Positions 1 to 7,703 of a stretch of DNA of 10,675 bases are shown here, piece by piece; positions within the stretch are counted from its first letter, which is position 1; every line of letters starts with the position of its first letter. Origin of the DNA: Bacteroidota bacterium (GTDB lineage Bacteria; Bacteroidota; Bacteroidia; Chitinophagales; UBA8649); contig DLYY01000088.1 of assembly GCA_003447535.1 (NCBI GenBank), positions 1 to 10,675 on the forward strand, read 5' to 3'. The position numbers and the translations under genes are program-made. The notes under the pieces were generated by a model. It ran no database searches, had not been told where the DNA came from, and was given only the letters and a program-made list of their open reading frames with translations.

Positions 1-326
1 ATGTTTTAGGCGCTACAGGCGACCGCGATGCCGTGGTCGATTTGTATAACCCTTGGGTTGATGATTATAAAAATGGTCGAGGAACGCTTGCTTATGGTGG
101 CTCTTGGAATCTGTTTGATCAGATTATCGTCTCAAAGGGTTTTATCGAAGATGACATGAAAGGTTGGATGTTTTATAAAGAAGCGCGCACCTTTGACGCA
201 CAGATGCTTGTGCAAGAGGGAACCTATAAAGGAGGACCATTTAGAAGCTATGCCTGGAATAACTACATAGGTGGATACAGCGATCACCTTCCTGTTATGG
301 TCTATTTAGTTCGTCCAGTGAAATAA
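1..326 (+). CDS. Endonuclease/exonuclease/phosphatase family protein, C-terminal part (5' end outside window)
   Basis: The reading frame is open from base 3 with no stop before 324-326, so about 108 C-terminal residues are visible and the start lies upstream of the window. The end of the protein carries YSDHLPVMV; the SDHLPV signature holds the catalytic His/Asp pair of the EEP (DNase I-like, Pfam Exo_endo_phos) fold. About 60 residues earlier, GGSWNLFDQIIVS matches the family strand that precedes it. The other catalytic blocks (GDFND-like Asp/Asn, N-terminal Asn/Glu) must lie off the window. EEP enzymes cleave phosphodiester or phosphomonoester bonds; the substrate cannot be told from this fragment. 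No T9SS tail follows: the protein stops shortly after the catalytic strand. The next gene starts 6 bp downstream on the same strand and is a secreted endonuclease, so co-transcription and a role in extracellular nucleic-acid breakdown are inferred. Family assignment is firm, function is not. Confidence 0.85.
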   Translation, partial: VLGATGDRDAVVDLYNPWVDDYKNGRGTLAYGGSWNLFDQIIVSKGFIEDDMKGWMFYKEARTFDAQMLVQEGTYKGGPFRSYAWNNYIGGYSDHLPVMVYLVRPVK

Positions 327-332
327 ATTGAT

Positions 333-1730
333 ATGAAGAAATTACTTGGAATTTTTGCTGCCGTTGTTTGCATTTGCTCAGTGCTGTGTGCTCAACCAGG
401 CCCACCACCGGCTTCGACTACCATTAATGCATTTAGTATTGAATCTTGGCAGTTTAGCATTTCATGGCAGCCTTTAAATGAGGCAGACGGATATGTTGTC
501 GTTCGCTCTACTTCGTCGATTACCGATGAACCTGTAGATGGCATTATCTACGATGCTGGAGCGCCTCTAGGACAGGCTAAAGTGATGTATGTTGGAAATG
601 CCTCAGGGTGTGTGATTCGTGAAGTTGAAGCCGACGAAGAATACTTTTTAAAAATCTATCCATACAAGAATCAAAATGGCTCTCCAAACTATTTTTTGGA
701 TACGGTGTACCTCGGCACTGTGACTTCAGGTGACGGGGCTCCTGGCGATTATTATGATGCTATTGACGATGGATCTTCCTCTTTTGTGATGGACTTAACA
801 GCTCTCCTGAGTAACCACTTAACTCTAGGCTATTATCCATTTACTTCAGATTATGCGGATGTCTTTCTTCAACGAGATACAACAGGAATTGATAAGGTCA
901 TTAACTGTCAGTATAGCAATGAGCTGATCTTTTTCGATGAGGACTTCAGCGATGCAGGAACAGGGTATAATAGAGAACATCGAATGCCTCGGTCATGGAT
1001 GAACTTCAATAACTTTTCATCCTCTGAAATGCAGAATTCAGCAGAGGGAGCTGATTATCATGGGCTTGCTGTCATCAAAGGAGAAGTAAACTCCTCTCGT
1101 TCAAACTATGCTTATGGAGAAGTAACGGGTAATCCTTGGTCGGGTAGTTATATCGACTACACTAAAGGACAGGACTACCGCGGAATAACTGTTGCTGAAC
1201 CAATGGATGACCGTAAAGGGGACTGTGCACGAGCGTTGATGTGTATGATGGTAACCTACAACGGAAAGTACAGCCGAAACTGGGGAATGGATAATCTGAT
1301 TTCAAGGGCTTCTGATCAAGAGTTAAGTGTATTGCTTCAATGGCACGCACAAGATCCGCCAGATGCTTTTGAGATTGCTCGAAATGATTTTATAGCCTCT
1401 ATTCAAGGTAATCGAAATCCATTTATTGATTTTCCGGATTGGGTGGATTGTATTGACTTTTCCAATGTCTCGATGAAGGCGGAATGTATTGATCCTTCGA
1501 CTTCTATTGATGGGGTGTCAGATGATTTAATGATTCCGAACCCTATCTATGATAACTTCATCATACTTCCAACTTCAGTAAATGAATGGCAAATTCTCAA
1601 TGCCACTGGTCAGACGGTCCTCAAGGGCAGTGATACTTACATTCAGTTAACTGAGCTCTCTACAGGGCTATACCAGCTTGTTACACAAAAGGAAGGTCAA
1701 GTATCCTCAAAGGCCATTCTAATTCCTTAA
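333..1730 (+). CDS. Secreted endonuclease I (EndA/NucM family) with FN3-like domain and T9SS sorting tail
   Basis: A 465-residue exported nuclease. Residues 1-20 form a signal peptide (KK, hydrophobic core, cut near CAQ). Residues about 28-128 resemble a fibronectin type III domain (FSISWQPLNEADGYVVVR). The catalytic domain spans about 138-375: YYDAID at 140-145, the beta-beta-alpha-metal motif YNREHRMPRSWM at 212-223 (E215 and H216 correspond to the metal ligand and general base of Vibrio Vvn nuclease), DYHGLAVIKGEVN at 241-253 ending in the metal-binding Asn253, RKGDCARALM at 294-303, and LLQWHAQDP with EIARNDFI and IQGNRNPFID at 334-366. These nucleases cut DNA and often RNA non-specifically. 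Residues about 398-465 (MIPNPIYDNF, then NATGQTV and STGLYQLV) are a type A T9SS sorting domain, so the enzyme is probably released or cell-surface bound. It follows the EEP gene by 6 bp and likely shares its transcript. Confidence 0.93.
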   Translation: MKKLLGIFAAVVCICSVLCAQPGPPPASTTINAFSIESWQFSISWQPLNEADGYVVVRSTSSITDEPVDGIIYDAGAPLGQAKVMYVGNASGCVIREVEADEEYFLKIYPYKNQNGSPNYFLDTVYLGTVTSGDGAPGDYYDAIDDGSSSFVMDLTALLSNHLTLGYYPFTSDYADVFLQRDTTGIDKVINCQYSNELIFFDEDFSDAGTGYNREHRMPRSWMNFNNFSSSEMQNSAEGADYHGLAVIKGEVNSSRSNYAYGEVTGNPWSGSYIDYTKGQDYRGITVAEPMDDRKGDCARALMCMMVTYNGKYSRNWGMDNLISRASDQELSVLLQWHAQDPPDAFEIARNDFIASIQGNRNPFIDFPDWVDCIDFSNVSMKAECIDPSTSIDGVSDDLMIPNPIYDNFIILPTSVNEWQILNATGQTVLKGSDTYIQLTELSTGLYQLVTQKEGQVSSKAILIP

Positions 1731-1750
1731 GAACTAACTGACTTTAATAT

Positions 1751-3403
1751 TTATCGCAAGGAAAAACGTGTAATGTCTCGAGATTCACTTAATGTGCTTC
1801 GGACTACATAGTTGCCTCTTGGCCAATGGTCCACTTCTAGGTAAAGGTGGTCTTGGTTTTCTATATATTTTTTAAGGACTACTTTGCCGAGCAGATTAGT
1901 AATGAGCAACTCTCCTGTGAATGGCCTGTTCCAACGAATTCGAGTGTAAGTGGAAGCGGGATTAGGCATGACAGTAGCGTTTATGACGCGCTTAGAAAGA
2001 TCATCGGGAATAAGATCAAGGGATAGAGTCGTTCTGCAACCGGAGCCTTTTTCTTCTAGTTCCACTGAGATTTCATTTGATGAAATATTATTCAAATCGA
2101 TAGTTCTTCCATTAAGTCCATTATTCCATTGAAATCTATAATTCTCAGGCGTTTCAATAGCCACTTCTACTTTACCTTGGATTTGATCTATGGCTAAGGA
2201 TGCATTGATACCATTGGTTCTATAATCATTAAAAAACTTTCGTGTAGCAAGAACCGCAGGAAGTACACATCCATCGTGATTTAGCATACCAAAGTCTAAG
2301 GATTGAATGGATTGAGCGCCATTCGCTCGCCAGGCAGAATCAGCAACAACACTATTTAAGTAGGTTACTTGATCATCACCTTCACAATAGTGTAAACTAA
2401 CAGGAACTTCAGGAGCCCATTCTAAAAGCGAATTCTCTCGAAGGCTCATTCTTAAAGGATGGTTGGGATTGACTTTGTAATCCTCTAATTCCTCGATTTT
2501 TAGGACAAGGTTTGGTGTGTCAGGACTTTGACTGTTGATATATCCAATGCTTTGGTTGCCATAGAACAGCGCTGGCATTAGGGAATCATACGGCTCAACA
2601 AATATGTCTTGGTAGCTATAATCAGCGAAGCGATCGGGATACATTTCCATATAGCTCAAAATGATATATCCGACATATCCAGGCGTGGGATAGGGAGCAT
2701 CCCTTGTCAGATATACCGATTGAACACCGTCCATGTCATAGGCTCCGGACATTGGTGCCGCGCAACTCACTGTAAACTCATCTGCATACCTTTCTTGCAT
2801 ATATTTTAAGGATGCCATAGTAGAAAACCCTCCTTGTGAATAGCCCGTCAACATGATTTCATGTCCAAGATTAAGCTCAACTTCGTTGGAGTTAATCTCT
2901 CGTATTGCCCGTGCGAGATTTATGGAACTGTGGGCCTGAGAAAAGGCATGCTGATATGGATGAATTCGGATATTAGAGGTGCCTAATCCAATGTAATCTG
3001 GAGCTCCCACAACATATCCCTCTCCGGCTAGAAGCATGCAAATCAAACCTTCTCCACCGTAGGGACTTGTTGAGGGATTATTGAAGTTAGCGGATTGGGT
3101 GCCATGATGGTATAACAAAAGAGGAGCCTTGCATGTGGTATTAAGAGGCCGCGCAAGTAAACCAGAAACTTCTGTCAGAGAATCTTTGTATTCGCACAGA
3201 TAGAGCACTTGATAGAGCTCTACTCCGTAATCAATATTGATAAACTCCTCAGAAATGCCCTGGCTAGTTAAAAATTCTAAGACTTCTTGGCGGCTAAAGC
3301 TGTCGATTCGATTCATTGAAACGAATCGGTCTTGGCCATAGGATAGGGAAAAGGAAAGAAGCCCCGTAAAGATTAACAGAGATTTGAGAAAAGGGGTATT
3401 CAT
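1751..3403 (-). CDS. Secreted alpha/beta-hydrolase (lipase/esterase-like) with Ig-like and T9SS C-terminal domains
   Basis: I chose the ATG at 3401-3403 (550 residues): it gives a clean signal peptide (NTPFLKSLLIFTGLLSFSLS, cut near YGQ) and begins 4 bp after the folD stop; the frame could extend 10 codons upstream to 3433, inside folD, but this adds only a basic stretch. Residues about 25-395 are an alpha/beta-hydrolase. Visible elements are the oxyanion-side strand LLLYHHGT (95-102), the nucleophile elbow TGYSQGG with Ser189, an acid residue in CEGDDQV (Asp343/344) and His376 in LNHDG, preceded by a cap region at about 220-330. The pattern recalls secretory lipases and similar esterases; substrate is unknown. 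Residues about 405-465 (FQWNNGLNGRTIDL...GSGC) look like an Ig-like/SprB-type repeat. Residues about 478-550 (VMPNPASTYTRI, LLGKVVL, GNYVV) are a T9SS sorting domain. Last gene of the DUF58-folD-lipase cluster, and convergent with the endonuclease gene 20 bp away. Confidence 0.88.
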   Translation of the reverse strand: MNTPFLKSLLIFTGLLSFSLSYGQDRFVSMNRIDSFSRQEVLEFLTSQGISEEFINIDYGVELYQVLYLCEYKDSLTEVSGLLARPLNTTCKAPLLLYHHGTQSANFNNPSTSPYGGEGLICMLLAGEGYVVGAPDYIGLGTSNIRIHPYQHAFSQAHSSINLARAIREINSNEVELNLGHEIMLTGYSQGGFSTMASLKYMQERYADEFTVSCAAPMSGAYDMDGVQSVYLTRDAPYPTPGYVGYIILSYMEMYPDRFADYSYQDIFVEPYDSLMPALFYGNQSIGYINSQSPDTPNLVLKIEELEDYKVNPNHPLRMSLRENSLLEWAPEVPVSLHYCEGDDQVTYLNSVVADSAWRANGAQSIQSLDFGMLNHDGCVLPAVLATRKFFNDYRTNGINASLAIDQIQGKVEVAIETPENYRFQWNNGLNGRTIDLNNISSNEISVELEEKGSGCRTTLSLDLIPDDLSKRVINATVMPNPASTYTRIRWNRPFTGELLITNLLGKVVLKKYIENQDHLYLEVDHWPRGNYVVRSTLSESRDITRFSLR

Positions 3404-3407
3404 TCTT

Positions 3408-4289
3408 TTAATATACGGCTTTCTGTGCCGCAAGAAGGGTGTTTTGAAGTAGAGAAACGACGGTCATTGGGCCTACGCCTCCGGGTACTGGGGTTATCCA
3501 GCTGCATAGTTCTTGAACATTATCAAAGTGAACATCACCTACGAGACGAAAGCCACGTTTCATGTTATCATCCTCGATACGCGTTATGCCCACATCAATT
3601 ATTACGGCACCTTCTTTTACATGATGTTTATCGATGAATTCCGCTTTTCCTAAGGCGACAATGAGAATATCCGCAGCCTTTGTGTGTTGCTCAAGGTCTT
3701 TTGTTCTGGAATGGCAGAGAGTAACTGTGCAGTTTCCAACCTTTGCAGAGCGAGACATTAAAATAGACATGGGCCTGCCAACAATATTGCTTCGTCCTAT
3801 GACTACACAGTGTTTCCCACTGGTTTCAACATTATTCCTTTCGAGTAAGGTAATAATACCCATGGGGGTGGCAGGCAAGTAACTTGGCAGATTTAGCGTC
3901 ATACGACCGATATTGATGGGATGAAAACCATCTACATCTTTTGCGGGATCAATGGCTTGCAAGACTCTATCGCTATTGATATGGTTGGGTAGGGGGAGTT
4001 GGACAATAAAGCCGTCGATGGAATGGTCTTCATTGAGTTTTTGTACTTCATCCAATAAGCCATCTTCTGTTATGTCCTGTTCAAATCGTAAGACCGTGGA
4101 ATTCATCCCTACATATTCACAGGCTTTAATTTTGTGATTGACATAGGTGCGACTGGCTCCATCATCTCCTACAAGAATTGCGGCAAGGTGAGGCGGGCGT
4201 CCATTGGGAAACGTTGTTTGAGCGACGGTTTCTTTGATTTCATCTTTGATTTGTTGGCTTAAAACTTTGCCATTGAGTAGTTGAGTCAT
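3408..4289 (-). CDS. folD: Bifunctional methylenetetrahydrofolate dehydrogenase / methenyltetrahydrofolate cyclohydrolase FolD
   Basis: A cytosolic enzyme that interconverts 5,10-methylene-THF, 5,10-methenyl-THF and 10-formyl-THF with NADP+, supplying one-carbon units for purines and formyl-Met. The 293 residues match the usual length of about 280-300. Signature blocks are all present: YVNHKIKA at 49-56 with Tyr49 and catalytic Lys53, GFIVQLPLP at 93-101 including Gln97, KDVDGFHP at 117-124, TPMGI at 141-145, the Rossmann nucleotide-binding segment VVIGRSNIVGRP at 162-173, and the C-terminal TPVPGGVGPMTV at 266-277. The residue before TPMG is Ala rather than the Cys of E. coli, which I believe is common in Bacteroidota. 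The gene starts 5 bp after the DUF58 stop codon and ends 4 bp before the hydrolase start, so it very probably sits in the middle of one transcript. No functional link to its neighbours is evident. Confidence 0.98.
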   Translation of the reverse strand: MTQLLNGKVLSQQIKDEIKETVAQTTFPNGRPPHLAAILVGDDGASRTYVNHKIKACEYVGMNSTVLRFEQDITEDGLLDEVQKLNEDHSIDGFIVQLPLPNHINSDRVLQAIDPAKDVDGFHPINIGRMTLNLPSYLPATPMGIITLLERNNVETSGKHCVVIGRSNIVGRPMSILMSRSAKVGNCTVTLCHSRTKDLEQHTKAADILIVALGKAEFIDKHHVKEGAVIIDVGITRIEDDNMKRGFRLVGDVHFDNVQELCSWITPVPGGVGPMTVVSLLQNTLLAAQKAVY

Positions 4290-4294
4290 TGCGG

Positions 4295-5209
4295 TTATTT
4301 TTTGCTACGCTTTTTGAGATAGGGAAATAAGATTTGGCCGAACTCACGCCGGATGTCCGCCTCAACTCGATCGATTTTTAGTTTTCGGCAGGCCAGATCT
4401 AGCGCTTTGAATTTAGTCTCCATCATTTTTTGATATTCCTCCTTTATAGCGTGGGGTTGTACTTTGACCATTTGGCCTGTTTCCATATCTATCATGCGCA
4501 AGGGACGATTGGGAAACTTAAAGTTCATTTCATATTCACTATCCATGATATGGTAGAGTATGACTTCATGCTTTTTGAAGGTTAAATGTCTTAAGGCTTC
4601 AATGAGTTCTTCGCTATTCTCCTCAGCCAATCCATCCGTTAAGAGGACAATTAGTGATCGATTGGGTAGTTGTTCTGCAAGTACATGGAGATTGCTCGAG
4701 AGTTTTGTCCCTCCATACTCCGATTCACCTTGGATGAGTTGCTCTAGGTTGTGATAGATTCTTGCAATGTTGGCCCGATTACTCGTTGCGGGAATCCACT
4801 CTTCAATATTATCGGCTAAAAGTGTGAGTCCTACAGCATCTCGCTGTTTTTGCATCATTTCCATAAGCGCTGCGGCTGAGACAGCTGAAAAATGCATTTT
4901 GTTTGTGCGGTGTTCACCCTTTGGGAAAAACATAGAGTTTGAAACGTCCAAGACCAATTGGCAACGGAGATTGGTTTCCTCTTCGTAGCGTTTGACATAC
5001 ATTCTATCAGTACGCGCAAAGACCTTCCAATCTAAATGTTTGATGGATTCACCTGGGTTGTATAAGCGGTGTTCAGCAAACTCTACTGAATATCCATGAA
5101 ATGGGCTTTTATGCAAGCCCACCATAAACCCCTCGACCACTTGTTTGGCAAGAAATTCTAAGTTGTCAAACTGACGAACTTCTTTTAGTGAGCGAAGGTA
5201 TTGAGACAT
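4295..5209 (-). CDS. DUF58 domain-containing protein with vWA-like MIDAS fold
   Basis: A 304-residue protein of the DUF58 family. The family signature is the run YNPGESIKHLDWKVFARTD at 50-68 followed by YVKRYEEETN at 71-80. After it comes a von Willebrand A-like domain: VLDVSNSM at 86-93 is an intact MIDAS DxSxS (Asp88, Ser90, Ser92) and LLTDG at 189-193 supplies the distal Asp192. There is no signal peptide or membrane helix, so it is expected in the cytosol or at the inner face of the membrane. DUF58 proteins are typically encoded beside a MoxR-type AAA+ ATPase and are thought to act with it as metal-dependent adaptors in complex assembly or stress responses. No MoxR gene is present here; the upstream neighbour is the divergent SRAP gene. 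First gene of the DUF58-folD-hydrolase cluster, with a 5-bp gap to folD. Family assignment is firm; cellular role is unknown. Confidence 0.93.
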   Translation of the reverse strand: MSQYLRSLKEVRQFDNLEFLAKQVVEGFMVGLHKSPFHGYSVEFAEHRLYNPGESIKHLDWKVFARTDRMYVKRYEEETNLRCQLVLDVSNSMFFPKGEHRTNKMHFSAVSAAALMEMMQKQRDAVGLTLLADNIEEWIPATSNRANIARIYHNLEQLIQGESEYGGTKLSSNLHVLAEQLPNRSLIVLLTDGLAEENSEELIEALRHLTFKKHEVILYHIMDSEYEMNFKFPNRPLRMIDMETGQMVKVQPHAIKEEYQKMMETKFKALDLACRKLKIDRVEADIRREFGQILFPYLKKRSKK

Positions 5210-5226
5210 AATAGCAAGGTAAGAAG

Positions 5227-5258
5227 TTTGGCTGTTTTGTGAGGGGTTTTTAAGTTTT
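5227..5258 (+). promoter_or_regulatory. Candidate Bacteroidetes-type promoter for the SRAP gene
   Basis: The 85-bp divergent intergenic region 5210-5294 contains TTTG at 5227-5230, 20 bp of spacer, then TAAGTTTT at 5251-5258. This is close to the Bacteroidetes housekeeping consensus TTTG-N19-TAnnTTTG. Transcription would begin near 5265, leaving a leader of about 30 nt before the ATG at 5295. The match is by eye and AT-rich sequence makes chance matches common. I could not find an equally good match on the opposite strand for the DUF58 operon. Confidence 0.4.
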
Positions 5259-5294
5259 TGACATGTAGAAAAAAATATCCCTTACTTTTCATGT

Positions 5295-6083
5295 ATGTGT
5301 TACGATGTTGCCGCTCATACGTTGTCTCAAATCAAGTATGCCAAGCATAGACATGGCGATGCCTCCGATACAACTAGTTTGCAAGAGGTTCTGTCTACGC
5401 TGATGCCTACGTTGCCCAAGGCATACCATGTAAGTGGCTTTGCTCATCCACGGCTGTTAAGTTTTATTCAGGGTAGTAGTGATACCGTTCAGTTGTCAGT
5501 TGAAGGGCTAGAGTGGGGATTGATTCCTTTTTGGGTAAAGGATGGATTACAGGCTGCACAGATTGCCAATAACACGCTAAATGCAAGATTAGAAACCCTT
5601 TTAGAAAAGCCTTCTTTTCGGGCAGCTGCTCGATACAGACGTTGTTTGATTTATGTAGATGGGTTTTTTGAACACCATCACCGAAAGGGGAAACGCTTTC
5701 CATTTTTTATCCGTCAAAAGGAAAGTGAGGTGATGTGTTTAGCAGGTGTTTATGAAGATTGGACGGATCAGTTGACCGGTGAGATAAAGCGAACCTGTGC
5801 CGTCGTTACTACTGAGGGCCATGGTGAAATGGTATCGATTCACAACAACCCTAAGCTTCCGGAGTCTCGTATGCCTTTAATACTAAGCCGGGAAAATCAA
5901 GAGGAGTGGCTTGCAGCGGAAAATCAAGGATCTGTTCTAGAAAAACAGTTTAGTTACCTTGCCAATGCGGTAAAAGATGTTTCTCTTCTTGCCCATGAAG
6001 TGAGACCTATACGTGGTAAGCACGCATCGGCAAACAACGAAGAAGCATGGAGGCCTGTTCCGATGCAATCCTCATTATTCTAG
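5295..6083 (+). CDS. SRAP-family abasic-site processing protein (YedK/HMCES-like)
   Basis: SRAP proteins form a stable thiazolidine crosslink between Cys2 and abasic sites in single-stranded DNA, shielding them from strand breakage during replication. The start is fixed by this chemistry: ATG at 5295 followed directly by TGT (MCYDV), since Cys2 must become N-terminal after Met removal. Other active-site blocks are WGLIPFW at 74-80, NARLE at 96-100 (Asn96), YVDGFFEHHH at 120-129 with Glu126, and SIHNNPKLPESRMPLIL at 181-197 with His183 and the RMP turn. These correspond to Asn75, Glu105 and His160 of E. coli YedK. The protein has 262 residues against about 220 for YedK; the extra length appears to lie in the N-terminal third and around the His block. 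The gene is alone on its strand, divergent from DUF58 and convergent with floA. SOS control is known for some relatives but no LexA box is evident here. Confidence 0.95.
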   Translation: MCYDVAAHTLSQIKYAKHRHGDASDTTSLQEVLSTLMPTLPKAYHVSGFAHPRLLSFIQGSSDTVQLSVEGLEWGLIPFWVKDGLQAAQIANNTLNARLETLLEKPSFRAAARYRRCLIYVDGFFEHHHRKGKRFPFFIRQKESEVMCLAGVYEDWTDQLTGEIKRTCAVVTTEGHGEMVSIHNNPKLPESRMPLILSRENQEEWLAAENQGSVLEKQFSYLANAVKDVSLLAHEVRPIRGKHASANNEEAWRPVPMQSSLF

Positions 6084-6149
6084 TATGCTCACATCGAGGT
6101 ATTTGAGAAATACTCATTCTACCTTGACATTGTCAAAAGTAAACTAGAT

Positions 6150-6165
6150 CTTCCCCGAAGGGAGG
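6150..6165. terminator. Small hairpin between the convergent SRAP and floA genes, possible terminator
   Basis: In the 97-bp convergent gap 6084-6180, the bases TCCC (6152-6155) and GGGA (6160-6163) pair around a four-base loop. On the - strand, which is the floA transcript, the loop reads TTCG closed by C-G, a stable UUCG-type tetraloop. On the + strand the stem extends by a T-G wobble and a C-G pair. No clean run of T follows on either strand. Two other weak inverted repeats lie nearby, at 6098-6114 and 6124-6136 (TTGAC-ATT-GTCAA). A terminator role for one of the operons is inferred from position only. Confidence 0.3.
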
Positions 6166-6180
6166 CGGGATGTGGTGGGC

Positions 6181-7155
6181 TTATTTGTCGTCCTTGGGCG
6201 GTTCTGAAATGGAATTGCGCATCGAAGTATCCGATTGAATATTTTGCAATCGATAGTAGTCCATTACACCAAGATTTCCACTTCGGAAAGCTTCAGCAAG
6301 TGCTTGAGGCACTTCCGCTTCTGCTTCAATAACTTTCGCCCGCATTTCTTGAGCTTTCGCCAGCATTTCTTGCTCTATGGCAATCGCCATCGCTCTTCGT
6401 TCTTCCGCTTTGGCTTGGGCGATATTTTTATCAGCATTGGCTTGATCAATCTGTAATTCGGCGCCAATGTTTTTTCCTACATCTACATCCGCGATGTCAA
6501 TGGATAAGATCTCGAAGGCTGTTCCCGAGTCTAGACCTTTTTCTAATACCAAGCGAGAGATGGTATCAGGATTTTCAAGTACAGCTTTATGGGAAGTGGC
6601 CGAACCAATTGATGTGACAATACCTTCTCCTACACGCGCTAAGATGGTTTCTTCTCCTGCTCCTCCTACGAGCTGTTTAATGTTGGCACGTACCGTGACC
6701 CGAGCTTTTCCAATCAATTGAATCCCATCTTTTGCTACGGCGGTAACTGGAGGTGACTCAATTACCCTGGGGTTTACCGAAAGTTGAACTGCTTCAAAAA
6801 CATCACGTCCTGCAAGATCAATGGCGGTTGCAGCATTAAATGATAACTCAATATTTGCTTTGTCTGCTGAGATTAACGCATTGATAACTTTTGAAACATT
6901 ACCACCTGCCAGGAAGTGGGCTTCTAATAAATCTCTTTCAACTACAACTCCTGCTTTGGTGGCGGTAATCATGGCATTTACAATCGTCGATGGAGGAACT
7001 TTTCTAAGTCTCATTGCAAATAGTGCAGCAATGCCTACTCGTACTCCTGAGAATAGTGCGGTAATCCAAAGTCCAATCGGAATGAAGTAAAAGAATAATA
7101 CTACAAAGAGTATTGACAAACCGACTGAAACAAAGAGTAAAATTGAAGGATCCAT
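6181..7155 (-). CDS. floA: Flotillin-like protein FloA (UPF0365/YqfA family)
   Basis: A membrane scaffold of the SPFH class that marks lipid microdomains and is thought to organise membrane protein complexes and fluidity. The 324 residues match the family length. Residues about 4-46 form one or two closely spaced hydrophobic membrane segments, followed by RLRKVPPSTIVNAMITATKAG (48-68), the SPFH-like core at about 70-225 with PRVIESPPVTAVAKDGIQLI (129-148) and ARVGEGIVTSIGSA (173-186), then an Ala/Glu-rich coiled-coil stretch at about 232-292 (AQAKAEERRAMAIAIEQEML), typical of flotillins. The acidic tail DDK ends the protein. It follows nfeD by 30 bp, the standard nfeD-floA pairing in which the NfeD OB-fold protein is the flotillin's partner. 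No strong ribosome-binding site is visible upstream, in keeping with Bacteroidota. Assignment is secure from the family-specific blocks. Confidence 0.96.
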   Translation of the reverse strand: MDPSILLFVSVGLSILFVVLFFYFIPIGLWITALFSGVRVGIAALFAMRLRKVPPSTIVNAMITATKAGVVVERDLLEAHFLAGGNVSKVINALISADKANIELSFNAATAIDLAGRDVFEAVQLSVNPRVIESPPVTAVAKDGIQLIGKARVTVRANIKQLVGGAGEETILARVGEGIVTSIGSATSHKAVLENPDTISRLVLEKGLDSGTAFEILSIDIADVDVGKNIGAELQIDQANADKNIAQAKAEERRAMAIAIEQEMLAKAQEMRAKVIEAEAEVPQALAEAFRSGNLGVMDYYRLQNIQSDTSMRNSISEPPKDDK

Positions 7156-7185
7156 GGGATATTTAGTTTACGTATGAAAATAGCT

Positions 7186-7662
7186 CTATTCTTGAACTAT
7201 TTGGACAATTAATTTTTGATGTTGTATTTCGACTATTTTAACATTGGTGCCCGATTGAATGTAGCCATTTTGGGCTTGGGCTTCGAAGCGATTACCATTG
7301 ATTTTAATGGTTCCATTCGGTCGCAATGCACTAATCGCTGTTCCTGTGTTACCCAACTGAACTTCCTCGAAATGTTCTTGTTCATTCACCCTGCCTTTTA
7401 TTTCCTTTTCAATAAGTGATAGGGACTGACTTTGGGCCATTTTCTTTCCTAAGAAAAACATGAGAATAGATAGCCCAACAGTGGATAACACGGCGACATT
7501 ACCAAGCCATATTGGTTCGTTGGTATAGGCAAAATATAAGGCGGCTACAATGGCGCCTGCTCCTGCCACGCCGAAAATTGTCGTTCCAGGAATTAAAAAG
7601 ATCTCAATCATTATAAAGAAAACACCCAGCGCAATGGTGAAGAGTACAAGTCCGGTTATCAT
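7186..7662 (-). CDS. Short NfeD-family membrane protein
   Basis: A 158-residue protein of the short NfeD type (NfeD1b-like), lacking the N-terminal ClpP-like protease domain of the long form. Three hydrophobic membrane helices are visible at about 2-24, 29-47 and 51-72, followed by a linker and a C-terminal OB-fold at about 102-157 (LGNTGTAISALRPNGTIKIN, NGYIQSGTNVKIVEI). The LGxxGxAxSxLRPxGxxxxxG pattern is diagnostic for the NfeD OB-fold. It is encoded directly ahead of floA with a 30-bp gap, a conserved arrangement in which NfeD works with the flotillin at the membrane. The preceding gene ends 41 bp upstream on the same strand, so a three-gene transcript is possible. Family call is secure; biochemical function of short NfeD proteins remains poorly defined. 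Confidence 0.93.
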   Translation of the reverse strand: MITGLVLFTIALGVFFIMIEIFLIPGTTIFGVAGAGAIVAALYFAYTNEPIWLGNVAVLSTVGLSILMFFLGKKMAQSQSLSLIEKEIKGRVNEQEHFEEVQLGNTGTAISALRPNGTIKINGNRFEAQAQNGYIQSGTNVKIVEIQHQKLIVQIVQE

Positions 7663-7703
7663 TCTTCTATAATACGTGTTTTCTATGAAACATAAGCGTT
7701 CTT

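Noticed and set aside
3404..3433. Ten-codon N-terminal extension of the hydrolase gene
   Set aside because: It overlaps the end of folD and adds only a basic stretch ahead of a normal signal peptide; the ATG at 3403 is preferred.
3634..3882. 82-codon open frame on the + strand
   Set aside because: It is antisense to folD, whose full set of motifs is intact on the - strand.
5464..5703. 79-codon open frame on the - strand
   Set aside because: It is fully inside the SRAP gene, whose catalytic residues fix the true frame.
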